64,000 nucleotides of DNA from Tritrichomonas musculus (GCA_039105265.1 JAPFFF010000001.1:7378001-7442000); one strand, 5' to 3'; positions 9,934 through 20,603 are shown, counted from the first letter of the stretch. Program-made: numbers and translations. Notes: generated by a model not told the origin, from the sequence alone.

Positions 9934-11832
9934 TTATTTTTTACTTTTTTTATTTTTATTTGTATTTGTATCATTCATATCAAGGGTCAAAGTAACAACA
10001 GTTGGTTTTGACATTGTATCACCGCGGAGTCCAGCAATATACCTAACAGTTCTTGGCATTGCAACTCCAGAATCTACCATCGTTTGTTCGCTTTTATCTC
10101 TTTTCTCTACAGTTTGAACTTGTGATTCTCTCTTATAATGAGAAATGTCTGTCTGATTTCCTTTTGACCTTTTGTTCTCAAGACCTTTAAGGATCTTCTT
10201 TCTTTTCATCAACTCCCATTGATTCCAATGATATGTTCTATCAATGTATGATTCAATTGGATGAACTTCTGTTTCAACTTCAGCATTTCTATACTTTGAA
10301 CTTGGCGGTTCTGGTATTTTAGCTTTAACTGGTATTTTTGGAGCTTGAAGATTTGGAAATTCTGCTTGTAAGCCGAGTAAAGGAACGAGCTCTGGATGTT
10401 TTTTGGCAATTTCTAAAGCGTCATGATGCCATTTGGCAGGGTTCTCTTGAAACTTGGCTCGTTTTTCTTGATCAACAAAAGCATAATATTTACGTTCCCA
10501 TTTGACGCTGCCAAGAACTACATCCCCTGGTAGTAAAAGGCCATTTCTCTCAACTAATGTAACTGGACAGAATCCGTTGAAAGCGAATTCGCCATCAGCA
10601 TCATGTTGGACAAGTACTGGTTCTGAATCATCAGCTGTAACTTCATTCTCTTTTGGAATTGGTGAAGCATTTGGATCATCAAATTTGACTTCTCCACTTG
10701 CTTGCTGTTGTTGTTGCTGCTGTTGTGCAGCATTTTGGCTTTCAGGATTTTCATTGATTGAATATTGAAATGTGTCACGATGTTTTCTTAAACGTGCAAG
10801 AAGTAATTCAAATGATTTGATTTGATCTTCAGCTGTCTTAAAATTCATCCAAACAACAGATAAGGCTGAAAAAATAGGGAAAGCTTTGGCGGTTGGAACT
10901 GAATCACTTAATTCCATTAAGCCGCGAAGATTCTCTATTAGTTTATCAAATTCAACAGTGCTTTGTTCTATATTCTTTGATACATCTCTAAGTCGACTAA
11001 GTAATAATTCGTAGAAAAATAGAAATTGTTGACGATTTGCTAATTCATCTGTCAAACGTCTTCGTAATTCCTGTTGCTCAGGAGGTTCATCAAGTGGAGG
11101 ATCTGCCTTCAACTGTTCATTATATTGAATAATGGTGGAATTAACACTATCAATTGATTGCTGAATTCGGCTTTTTAGAGCTTCAAGTTTTTTGGGAATT
11201 TCAAGTCTCAAGTTTGTAGAGGGGTCAGCCATATCACTTCCAAATGTTTGAAAAACTCTAACACCAAGAACTAGTTTTGAAACTTCTTGTAAATGTTTTC
11301 GTTTATCCTCATCAGTGCCAGCAATAAACTTCGATAAATCTGAAGGGGGAAAAACTTGTTCAAGTGCGGCAGTTGCTTGTCTCACACATTGTGGATCATT
11401 TGGTGATCCCCACTTTGATGATATAATCGTATAAGAAACTATTTTTCGATATAATGATTCTAAAGCAGTTGTTGATCGGGCTCTTGTTGTAATTAATTCT
11501 TGTTCAATAGCGCCTCTATGTTCACTATCACGTTCTTCTCGTTGTTTTTGTGAACGTTCACTTTGTGCAAGACCAAGATCCATATCTACTTGCATTCTAA
11601 TAGTAAGCATTGGAAGCGATTCAGGATCTTGGAGGAGGTCTAATGCCTCGTCGTGAAGTAAAGTAGCTTTATCATCCTCGAGTGGTTGCGAAACATCAAT
11701 TTGATATTCATCAATGTTTTTGGAAATAATAGATCTAACGGTATAAGCAATGAGAGCTGGAGTTGCGTCAATTCCATGCGCTGAACACTCATCTGTTAAA
11801 TTCTGTACAATCGTTACAATCGAATCCTCCAT
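9934..11832 (-). CDS. CFAP206: Cilia- and flagella-associated protein 206
   Basis: This 632-residue protein is close to the usual CFAP206/FAP206 length. The diagnostic stretch is near residue 410, where FAFNGFCPVTLVERNGLLLPG leads into a segment on a re-occurring K/YYAF and a helical IAKKHPELVPLLGL. The C-terminus carries the family signature YHWNQWE at about 539, followed by a basic region and QTDISHYKRESQ. The N-terminal two thirds is helical and coiled-coil rich. CFAP206 docks radial spoke 2 and the c dynein to the axonemal doublet, so the organism is flagellated. A Q8 tract near residue 372 is a local insertion. The stop is followed directly by A-rich sequence (TAAAA). The ATG at 11832 is supported by conserved N-terminal helices. 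Confidence 0.92.
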   Translation of the reverse strand: MEDSIVTIVQNLTDECSAHGIDATPALIAYTVRSIISKNIDEYQIDVSQPLEDDKATLLHDEALDLLQDPESLPMLTIRMQVDMDLGLAQSERSQKQREERDSEHRGAIEQELITTRARSTTALESLYRKIVSYTIISSKWGSPNDPQCVRQATAALEQVFPPSDLSKFIAGTDEDKRKHLQEVSKLVLGVRVFQTFGSDMADPSTNLRLEIPKKLEALKSRIQQSIDSVNSTIIQYNEQLKADPPLDEPPEQQELRRRLTDELANRQQFLFFYELLLSRLRDVSKNIEQSTVEFDKLIENLRGLMELSDSVPTAKAFPIFSALSVVWMNFKTAEDQIKSFELLLARLRKHRDTFQYSINENPESQNAAQQQQQQQQASGEVKFDDPNASPIPKENEVTADDSEPVLVQHDADGEFAFNGFCPVTLVERNGLLLPGDVVLGSVKWERKYYAFVDQEKRAKFQENPAKWHHDALEIAKKHPELVPLLGLQAEFPNLQAPKIPVKAKIPEPPSSKYRNAEVETEVHPIESYIDRTYHWNQWELMKRKKILKGLENKRSKGNQTDISHYKRESQVQTVEKRDKSEQTMVDSGVAMPRTVRYIAGLRGDTMSKPTVVTLTLDMNDTNTNKNKKSKK

Positions 11833-12059
11833 GAATTATATAATTTTTTTTCACCAACGTACGTTATTTATATTAAAATTCGTTTTGTCAGATTCTTTCA
11901 AAATTTTGAGATTTTGTTTTTGTTATCTATAGATTACATTTTATGAATCATTCTAGAATTGGATAAGGAAAACTAGTGTTTTCAACTCAAAAAAAGGCAA
12001 GATGATACAGAATTTAGAACTTATCTATTTCCTGAAAGCTCAAATGCAAATTGTGACAA

Positions 12060-12367
12060 AGAAGATACCTTTTCTAATAGATATTCTCATTTTATTTTGT
12101 TTTCCTTTTCCTGTTTGAACGACACAAAGGTATTTTCTCTGGTTTTATGCCTATTCATTCCATCATAATATAAATAATCTGCTGTATTTTGAAAATTTTC
12201 ATAAAATAACCATAATCTCTCCAGTCATAATAACAAAGAGGTTCTAATTCAAAGCCATTACAGATGAGATAATCCTGTAGAATACTGTCAATGATCTCTT
12301 TCTCAGCATATTGAATAGTCTTATAGCAAAAAAATTGTAAGAAAATTGGATTTTTTAATACTTTCAT
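12060..12367 (-). pseudogene. Coding-like relic, unrecognised
   Basis: An ATG at 12367 opens 70 codons with a normal, non-low-complexity composition (for example EKEIIDSILQDYLICNGFEL and CYYDWRDYGYF). Coding-like sequence appears to continue beyond that in another frame to about 12060. I do not recognise the family. It may be the start of a decayed host gene or of an accessory gene of an old insertion. Confidence 0.3.
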
Positions 12368-12401
12368 TCAATAAATTGTATTACTCTAGTATAATCTAGT
12401 A

Positions 12402-12448
12402 GTATAGTATAGGCTGGGCGAAAGAAGAGTACCCAGCCTATACTATAC
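12402..12448. repeat. Perfect 17-bp stem hairpin
   Basis: GTATAGTATAGGCTGGG at 12402-12418 is the exact reverse complement of 12432-12448, with a 13-nt loop. The stem is far more GC-rich at its apex than the surrounding DNA. It lies between two coding relics and about 550 bp outside the Polinton-type terminal repeat. Confidence 0.85.
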
Positions 12449-12689
12449 ACGAATCTTTTGAACTTCTCTTCCAATTTGTCTCACATTATATAATTCTGTT
12501 AAAATTTCATTTTGACTAAAAATAGATAGTGATTTGATTATTAATATTTTGTATCTAAGTGTCAGATCACTTAAATAACCAATTCATTCACACATTCATC
12601 AATCACTTAAATTTCGTGATCTGTTAAAACTCACTGCTACCAAAAAAGCTTTCAACTCCATATGTTGTTATGATATTTCGTAGCCTTAA

Positions 12690-12955
12690 TTTTTTTTCTC
12701 TTCTGGAGCATAGCTATCAATATCTTCAATAAGATATTTCAAATGTTTTTGGCCTTCAACATTAGCTGGTTTAAAAATCATTAGTAAGAATAAACACCTT
12801 ATATAATTACGGTAAAAAATATCATAACAACAAATCATATCTTTCCATGTCTCTGTCCTTTTATTGATCTATTTGCGTATATACTTTTCAAAGTTGTTCA
12901 AAATAATCTGCTGAATCGTTTCTGGGATGAACAAATTTCCGTAAATATTAATACT
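12690..12955 (-). pseudogene. Coding-like relic beside the Polinton-type insertion
   Basis: The minus strand from just outside the element's left end reads as ordinary protein for about 85 codons with one internal stop. Pieces include INIYGNLFIPETIQQIILNN and FKPANVEGQKHLKYLIEDID, ending before a run of A. No domain is recognised. It may be the stub of a host gene into which the element inserted, but no continuation is seen beyond the elements on the right. Confidence 0.3.
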
Positions 12956-12996
12956 GCTCTTGGAGTTAATTTATTGAGATTTCAAGTTTGGATGGC

Positions 12997-13305
12997 AGTA
13001 ATGATATTTTGGGAACAATACATACCTACGATTTTTCTCGATAGAACCATATATGTTCTAATATGCAATCTACACAATTCAAATTCTCCTATATAATTTA
13101 CAACATACATTTAAATCATCGAAGAAACAAACATAAATAACTAAGCAATCTTAACCCTAATTTATGAAAAAGAGGTTGCGCCAAGCTATATGCTTTTTAT
13201 GATAGATTAATACAATTTCTCTATATCTCAATTTGCAACATAAGGCTAAAAATAATCAAACAAATATCATAAATGATTGTTAATGATAAAGTTATAAATC
13301 AAAAA
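12997..13305 (+). repeat. Left terminal inverted repeat of the Polinton-type element
   Basis: This 309-bp segment pairs with the reverse complement of 18692-19001. I noted only a couple of base differences and one G-run length difference, so identity is about 99%. The outer end reads AGTAATGATATTTTGGG. Confidence 0.85.
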
Positions 13306-13327
13306 TGATTTTTTGTTTCTCTTAAAA

Positions 13328-16300
13328 ATGACTCAATTAACACAAAATGATTTTAGTTCACAAACTGATTATATCATTAATGATTATGCTATTGAAATGA
13401 TACAAACAATTAATAACAGACTTCACACAAATTTACCTATTCATGAAACAAGGGGTAATACACAAGCAAATAGATCAACTTTACGTAATTATCTTAATAG
13501 AACAGACTATATTAATAATGAAGGTTTAAGTGAACCAAGAATTACATTTAGAAAAATCAATAACTATATTACTCGTAAAATTAAAGAGCAAGATGATGAA
13601 TTCTTCAATCATTTTAACAAAGAACAGTATAAATATGATAATAAACTTGATGAATTAATTAGAAAGAATACTCATGAAAAATTAAATAAAAGAAGAAAAA
13701 TCAATGATGATAATAACAATAACAATAAAAATGATAATAATAAATTAATAGCTGAAAAAATTAGAATTGCAAAAGAAGCTTTTGATGAAGCTATGAATCT
13801 TATAAAATCACAACAACATCATTTCCTACAGTTTGAACCTGAAAATCAAGAACTATATGATTATTTGAATAAACATTATAATTCTTTCATAAGTAAACAT
13901 AAAGATTTTTTAATTATCAATATTCCTTATGATTTTGATAAAGCTGTTGAAAAATTAAGTTATTATGATAAATATTCTTCATCAAAAACTGTAGAAAGAA
14001 ATGATATTAGTAAAAATAAGCCTATAATTATTTATTATTTCAATGATATATCTTCATTACAAGATATTTATGATAAACTTCAAGAAGTATTTCTAGCTGA
14101 GCTTAAACCTTTTAAAATTCATTTTCATTTATCAGGTATATTTGAAACTTATAATTTAGATCTTGAAACTAGAGAAGAAACTTATACTTATGAAGCTAGA
14201 GAAATAAGATGGAAAAACTATCAATCATCTATACCCATTATTATTAAAAACACTGAAGATATTAATCTTGTTAAACTTTATATTGAATCAACTCTTTCAT
14301 CATATGAAACAACATCATCAAATAATAAATTAACAATAGTTTCATCAATATCATTTACAGTTTCAAGAATGATCAAAATAACGGGAAAAATAGAAGGTTT
14401 ACCTGAAGAAATTATTAAATCAAAATCAGTAATAGCAGATAATATAGATGATAAACTTTGTTGGTATTGATTTTTATCAATTTGTTTGAATCCTGATTTA
14501 ATGAAAGCTTTAGTTAAAAGAAGAACACAAATAGCTAAACAATTATTATTACAAAAGTATGGAATATCATACTCAAATAATATGAAGAATGAAGATAGAA
14601 TAAAAGCACAAAATATATTAGATAATTATCAAGGAACTAACTATTATGAAATGAAAGAAGAAGCTAAACAATATAATTTAAACATCAATATTTATGAGTA
14701 TGATGAAAAAATAAAACAATATGATATCAAAAAATATGGAAAAATAACGATACTGATATTTATCATTCAGCTTTACTATTTACATTTAAAGCTATAATTC
14801 ATATTATTTATATTAAACCTAATTGTGTAGAATCTTTAACAAAATGGTTGACTTGTCCCAAATGTAGATCAAAAGCTTATCTTAAAAAGTATAGTGATAG
14901 AATGAAAGCTCATATTAAGGTTTGTGATGGTAAATTTCATAAATCATTTGTTACCAAAAGAGTATCTTTACCATATTGTCCTCATATTCTTAATAATTCT
15001 GTTTATGAATATTGTTTAGCTTATGATCTTGAATGGAAACCTAATATCTATTATATAACTTATGATTATGAAACTATGGAGAAAAATGTAAAATGATTCA
15101 ACTAAATCAACAATCATAAACTCTCATTTAATACCAATATCTGTTTCATCTTGTATTAAGTCTGCTAAAGGTTTATTAACAAAACATTTTTGTTTAAGAG
15201 ATAGTAAAGACTTTATTATAAATTGGATAGAATTCTTATTTCAGCAATCATTACAGATTTATAATGATAAGATACTACATTTTCAATCATTTACTAAGAT
15301 TAATGATATCAAAATTCTTAACAAAATTGACAAAAACTTAAATGTTATAACTGTATTCGGTTTTAATTCATCAAAATTCGATAGTAACTTATTTAAACAA
15401 TATCTTAATATAGTTTAATTGGAACAGCTACATCATTAAAACAATTTATCTTATCATCTAATAAATATGATACTAAACTGAGGTTTATTGATGCTCAATC
15501 TTTTACTGCAGGTGGAACATTAAAACAATTCGGAATCGATTATGGAGGAATAGATAATAGTAATAAAGGGGTATTCCCTTATGAAGCTATTAATTCAGAT
15601 AATTATAATGAACTTTTTTCTACATCTGAACCTTTTGCTTATAATGATTTCTATAGCTTTCTTAATCAAAATAATCCTTTAACAAAAGAAGAATATGAAG
15701 AATATGCTAAAGATAGTAAGAATTATAGAGATAGATGGGCATATTTGTTAGCTTATAATGATAATGATGTTGAAATGATGATTAAACCAATAGATAACTT
15801 AATACATCAAAATGCACAGTATAAAGTTGATATGATATCTAATTTATCTTTATCAAAATGTTCGACAAGTATCAAATATGCTTTAGCTTATAAAAATTTT
15901 GATGTAAATGCTAAATATGCTATTGTTAATACAGTTACAACATTTGAGCCTAGTTTAAAATGGTGGATTAAGAAATGTACAAATTATAAGAAACAAGATG
16001 AGTTATATAATGCAAAACAAGAATCAAAAATATCAAAATTGACGAATAATGATATCAAAATTGCTACTATAAAATCAAAAATGAGAAATATAGAAAACTG
16101 TGTTTCAGAAAATGATTATCAAAAATTCTTAGAAATGTACAAAAATGAAGGTTATTGTTATTTATGTAATGAACATTTTACTCATGATAATAAACCTGTA
16201 TTAGATAGAATTGATAATAATATAGGACATGAATTAAATAACTGTAAACTAGCTTGTAAAAAATGTAATAATTTGTGTAATAGAAAAGATGAAAAAACAA

Positions 16301-17932
16301 ACAAGATTGCGAATTCAGTTAAAGAAATATTGTACATTATATCATTTACCGACAACTGTAACAGATGAAAAAGAATATTATAATTTACGACAAAATATGA
16401 CAGGTGGAATATCTAACGTTTTACATAGATATTGTATTAAGAATGAAACATATATAAATAGATTTAGATATACAAATAATAATAAAGTAGTTAGTGAAGT
16501 TACTGAAAATAAAATAACTCATATTTTAGGACTTGATTTTAATAGTTTATATCCTTCAGTTTTCAGTTCTATTAAACATGATTTTATTGATTATCATGGT
16601 AATATAATGTTTATGCCCGGTTCATTTATAAGAAGATTTGAAGTACATGATGAAAACGGTGATAAAAATAAAGAGATATACAAAAAATGTTTAAATATAA
16701 TATTCTCCAAATATCGTTATCAACCTAATCCAAAATATTTATTTATAGCAACTGTTAAACTTATATGTCCTAAAAATAAGATTAATTACTTTATTAATTT
16801 TCCACCTGTTATAAGAAATATAACAATAAAAAATGATGAAAATGTAATAGGAAGTTATATGTATAATTATATGAAAGAACATAAATTAAGCTCATTAAAT
16901 AAAGAAGAAAAAAGATTAACTCAGTTATTAGATACTTGTGGTCTGTATATGACATTTTCTAACTATTATTTATGGTTTTTATTAGATCACGGACTTATTT
17001 TAGAAGATGTTAAATCTGTTTCATTATATGAAGCTCATAATCAATTTCATGAATTTGTAACTACTTTTATGAAGAAACGACAAGATATTATTTCAAAGAA
17101 AGAGAAAGGAAATGAAAAGTTTTATAAGATTAGTATGAATGGTAGTTATGGATATGATGAAGTTAACTCCGAAAATTATTCTAAGATTAAGATATGTAAT
17201 AAAGATAAAGCTTATAGTGCAATAATATCTGATAGTTATATTAACGGTATTGAGCTTAATGATAATTGTTATTTAATACAGCAACAACCTAAACATTTTA
17301 AATGTAATACTCCTTTACAAGAAGCTTTCTTTACTCTTGATAATGCTAAATACTTCTATCTTGTATTCTATTACGATTTTCTTAATAAAGCATTAGATAT
17401 GAAGAAGATTCATGTTAATACTTGTGAAACTGATAGTATATATTTCAGTGTTTCTGGTTATAGTAAAGAAAGTGCTGAACAAGAATTCAAATTTGTTATC
17501 AAAAATCAAGAATTTTGAAATAAAAATGCTTACAAATTTCTACCTAATCCTAACATAAATAAGATAGAAGATACAAAGAAATTATTAGGATGTTGTGTTG
17601 AAAAATATGGTGATAATCAAATTGCATTATGTAGTAAATGTTATACAATATTTAATAATAATGGACTAACAAATTCAATGAAATTAAAAGGAGTATCATT
17701 GAAGAAAAATAAAATCAATAAAGATGATTATGTTGAAGCTATAACAAAAAGAAAAATAAAATACGGTAAAAACATTAATTTACAAATGAAATCAGGTATA
17801 ATGTCAAAAATAACAACAAAAAAACTTGCAATAAATGCTAAACATACAAAAATGATAACATTAGAAAATCAATCATATTGTCCTTTTATTCATGATTTAA
17901 CAGCTAATGATATAATTATAAAATTACATTAA
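13328..17932 (+). pseudogene. Broken protein-primed family B DNA polymerase gene of the Polinton-type element
   Basis: This is the element's replication gene. Visible parts, in order: a long N-terminal region rich in Asn and Lys; a cysteine cluster near 14850; an exonuclease-like DYET motif near 15065; an HNH-like Cys4/His module near 16150-16285; palm motif A (DFNSLYPS) near 16540; a motif B-like NGSYGYDE near 17140; and palm motif C (TDSIYF) near 17425. The order and motifs match the protein-primed PolB of Polintons, adenoviruses and linear plasmids. The gene is broken in roughly half a dozen places and is treated as a fossil. Confidence 0.75.
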
Positions 17933-17970
17933 GATTCAAAAAAAAAATGATATTATTTTTTTGTTTGTTT

Positions 17971-18447
17971 TTATTCAACTTGAAGTGAATTAATAAAACG
18001 AACTACTTGATTAATAGTATTAGCATGAGAAGTTAATCTTTGCTCAATATCAGCTATTCTAACACATAATTTATTAAATCTTGAAAATATTTCATTATAT
18101 TCATTTATTAACTGATTATTCAGTATTAATTGTGAATCACGAAAATCATCATATTTTTCATTTATTTTTTGTTGTTCATGAGTAAATGATTTACGTTCAG
18201 AATCAGATTTTGAGCTTAATAATACAAGATTTCCGCTTCTTGATGTAAACTTATAGTTATCTAAGGGATATTCTTTATTAAGTAATTTAGGGTTAAGTTT
18301 CTGTAATTCAGGTTTTGTTCTAATTAACATACGAACTTTTTTAAGATCATTATCTTGTAAAGCATCATAAAACATTTGAACTGAATCTTCATTATCACTT
18401 TCATTTTCATTTTCATTATCATATTCATGTTCATTATCAATTGACAT
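17971..18447 (-). CDS. Accessory protein of the Polinton-type element, unrecognised
   Basis: This uninterrupted 158-codon frame is convergent with the polymerase gene and begins from an ATG at 18447, just inside the right terminal repeat. The N-terminal 25 residues are strongly acidic and Asn-rich (MSIDNEHEYDNENENESDNE). The second half is helical, with a probable coiled coil running to the C-terminus. I do not recognise the family, and it has no obvious capsid or integrase features. Its position, facing the polymerase gene with about 40 bp between the two ends, suggests it is part of the element and not host DNA. Confidence 0.5.
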   Translation of the reverse strand: MSIDNEHEYDNENENESDNEDSVQMFYDALQDNDLKKVRMLIRTKPELQKLNPKLLNKEYPLDNYKFTSRSGNLVLLSSKSDSERKSFTHEQQKINEKYDDFRDSQLILNNQLINEYNEIFSRFNKLCVRIADIEQRLTSHANTINQVVRFINSLQVE

Positions 18448-18691
18448 TTTAGATAAAAATAAAAAATCATTTATGATTATATGATTAATGTTTATTGAGT
18501 ATGAAACAGTTAATTATTAATATGTTATTCAAGTTGTGAGATAAAATGATTTGAATTGATATAAATTGATTTGAAATGATTTGAAATGATTTGAAATAAA
18601 TCATTTATTTTTAACATTGTTTATCTTTTTATGATTATTTTTATTTGTGTATGATTTTTGAATACTTATCTGTTTAACTCTATTTGTGTTG

Positions 18692-19001
18692 TTTTTGATT
18701 TATAACTTTATCATTAACAATCATTTATGATATTTGTTTGATTATTTTTAGCCTTATGTTGCAAATTGAGATATAGAGAAATTGTATTAATCTATCATAA
18801 AAAGCATATAGCTTGGCGCAACCTCTTTTTCATAAATTAGGGTTAAGATTGCTTAGTTATTTATGTTTGCTTCTTCGATGATTTAAATGTATGTTGTAAA
18901 TTATATAGGAGAATTTGAATTGTGTAGATTGCATATTAGAACATATATGGTTCTATCGAGAAAAATCGTAGGTATGTATTGTTCCCCAAAATATCACTAC
19001 T
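18692..19001 (-). repeat. Right terminal inverted repeat of the Polinton-type element
   Basis: This is the reverse complement of 12997-13305 with about 99% identity. It ends in TACT, immediately followed by the TA that flanks the pogo-like transposon. Confidence 0.85.
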
Positions 19002-19003
19002 TA

Positions 19004-19083
19004 CCTCTTATTGTAAAATTTGGTGAAAATATGATGATATTATGAGATTGTCGTAAGGTTAATTTTGCCCTACAAAATTCAAA
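19004..19083 (+). repeat. Left terminal inverted repeat of the pogo-like element
   Basis: About 80 bp beginning CCTCTTATTG is repeated in inverted orientation at 20520-20601 with few differences, mainly within the ATTTTGCCCTAC / TAGGGAAAAATT region. Confidence 0.8.
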
Positions 19084-19139
19084 AAAACAAATAGAATTAG
19101 TATCATATATAATGAGAAAATGCATTTAAAACAATTAAA

Positions 19140-20391
19140 ATAAATAGAAATCATCGAAATCAATTTTTTTATTATTTTGTTGAGGCTCTTGATGAAGAGC
19201 TTGTGAACGAAGAAAGGCTTTAAACTCATCACAAAAAGTGTACGATGATACATCACCATTTACTATGTTTATTTTAAACCCAGCGGATTCCCAGCCTGAA
19301 CGAATAAGTTCATCAAACATAACACTTTGATATGCGTTTTTGATGCGAATTATTTTTCGGGTGAAAAGTGATGTGTATTTTGGATCACCTGCAATTGCAA
19401 AATAGACACATCCAGCACTTGACTAAAATGACTTGAGTGTGCTGGCAAAGGAATCATTTTAATGTTACTTATCTTTTCAAGCGATGGCTTAACATTATCA
19501 TGAAAATGTGATGAAAAACCATCTGCAATTACGACACAACGAAGATTTTGATTAAAAAATGCTCTAACAAATTCCACATAAGGTTTTAAATTATTTTCTA
19601 TCCAAAATAAGGTAGAATCAATATTCATGTAGCCTTTGGCCGTCGTAAAATAGTTTCCTCTTCTGTGAAAAAAAGTGTCGTCAAAATCGCGATCTAACCG
19701 TTTTCTCGACGATAGGAAAAGTGGCATTATATCAATGCATGCAGCTGTAACAGCTGCTACGACGGAAATGTGCTTAGGATCTGTTTCTCCCCTCCAAAAG
19801 GGAGGAACTTTACATCCTTTGATTTCATATACACTTTTGCGCTTGCCTTTGTCGAGCCTCTTTCCGAAGCTCGTTTCATTGAAATTGATTAATAAAAATG
19901 GGCATGGAGGATCCTTCATAACATCTTCTGGGGTCTCATTTTATAGTCAAGTAGCCAGTCTCTTGAAAATTCTCTGATGCTTCCCGTTCTTGATTTAAAG
20001 ACATCTGCAGCTAAACGAATGTTTATCCCAGTCCAACAGTCGTTTGAAATTTGTTGGACATATAAAAATTTAATTAAATTTTAATAATTATTTGCATTTC
20101 TTCAATATCTGTTAAAAGACTCCTTGTAGGAGGACCAGATGGAGTTTCATTTATTTTTTCACTATTTTCTAGTGCAGCATAGAACTTGTTGTTTGATATT
20201 CCTAGGAGCTTTGTTATCTCACGGACTGTGATTCTGGGACGAGTAATTTTCAAAAAAAGCAACTGCTCTCGAAATGAAGAGGCTGATCTAAATCCAGTCT
20301 TAGAAATCTCCCTATGAAAAGAACGACCTTCAATGCCACCAAATAATTCGATGCATTTCTCTACTGATGGTACTTGAACGATTGATGACAT
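19140..20391 (-). pseudogene. Pogo-like transposase, frame-broken
   Basis: The gene starts at the ATG at 20391 (MSSIVQVPSVEK), downstream of the A39 tract. The first ~105 codons contain a helix-turn-helix-like segment (ITVREITKLLGISNNKFYAAL) and end at a stop at 20074. The DDE_1-type catalytic part resumes in another frame from about 19919 to 19350. In it, NFNETSF carries Asn where the first catalytic Asp is expected, VIADGFSSH carries the second, and HSSHFSQVLDV holds the third. A further coding-like fragment lies at 19140-19320. The frame breaks and the Asp-to-Asn change mean it cannot make an active transposase. The family (pogo/Tigger-type DDE_1) is assigned from these motifs. Confidence 0.75.
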
Positions 20392-20413
20392 TAATAAAAA
20401 TGATTTAAACGGA

Positions 20414-20414
<1 letters not shown>

Positions 20415-20453
<39 letters not shown>
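20415..20453. repeat. A39 homopolymer
   Basis: Thirty-nine consecutive A on the plus strand lie inside the pogo-like element, just upstream of its transposase start. Confidence 0.95.
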
Positions 20454-20454
<1 letters not shown>

Positions 20455-20519
20455 CAAAACGTACATGGAAGTTTTTTATTTTTTGAATATTCAAAATTTT
20501 CTTTACTAGATACGTTTAT

Positions 20520-20601
20520 ATTTTGAATTTTGTAGGGAAAAATTAACCTTACGACAATCTCATAATATCATCATATTTTCACCAAATTTTACAATAAGAG
20601 G
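20520..20601 (-). repeat. Right terminal inverted repeat of the pogo-like element
   Basis: This is the inverted partner of 19004-19083. The outer end is followed by TA at 20602-20603. Confidence 0.8.
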
Positions 20602-20603
20602 TA

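Larger units (their letters stand above)
11833..12996. other. Spacer with decayed coding relics and a hairpin
   Basis: There is no intact gene between CFAP206 and the Polinton-type element. Two stretches on the minus strand look formerly coding (12060-12367 and 12690-12955, listed separately), and a perfect hairpin lies between them. A 10-bp palindrome AACGTACGTT at 11856-11865 lies 24 bp ahead of the CFAP206 ATG and could be a promoter element. Confidence 0.5.
12997..19001. mobile_element. Compact Polinton/Maverick-type element (fossil)
   Basis: An element of about 6.0 kb is bounded by ~310-bp terminal inverted repeats that start AGTA and end TACT, as Polintons start AG and end CT. Its parts are a protein-primed family B DNA polymerase gene with an HNH-type zinc-binding module (+ strand) and a small convergent accessory gene near the right end. 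I find no capsid, packaging ATPase, protease or retroviral-type integrase, and it is well below the usual 15-20 kb. It is therefore an internally deleted Polinton or a related linear-plasmid-like element. The polymerase gene is broken in roughly half a dozen places. The near-identical repeats argue for a fairly recent arrival. No clear 6-bp target duplication is visible, because a second transposon abuts the right end. Confidence 0.75.
19004..20601. mobile_element. Pogo/Tc1-mariner-type DNA transposon, decayed
   Basis: This 1.6-kb element is flanked by TA on both sides (19002-19003 and 20602-20603), the target duplication of the Tc1/mariner/pogo superfamily. The terminal inverted repeats run about 78 bp: 19004-19083 pairs with 20520-20601, and the outer ends read CCTCTTATTGTAAAATTTGG. 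It encodes a DDE-type transposase on the minus strand, broken into frames. A 39-base A run (20415-20453) lies upstream of the transposase start. It abuts the outer end of the Polinton-type right repeat. Confidence 0.8.

Noticed and set aside
12500-12700. tRNA or small RNA gene in the spacer left of the Polinton-type element
   Set aside because: I could not find a cloverleaf or box A/B-like pattern on either strand.
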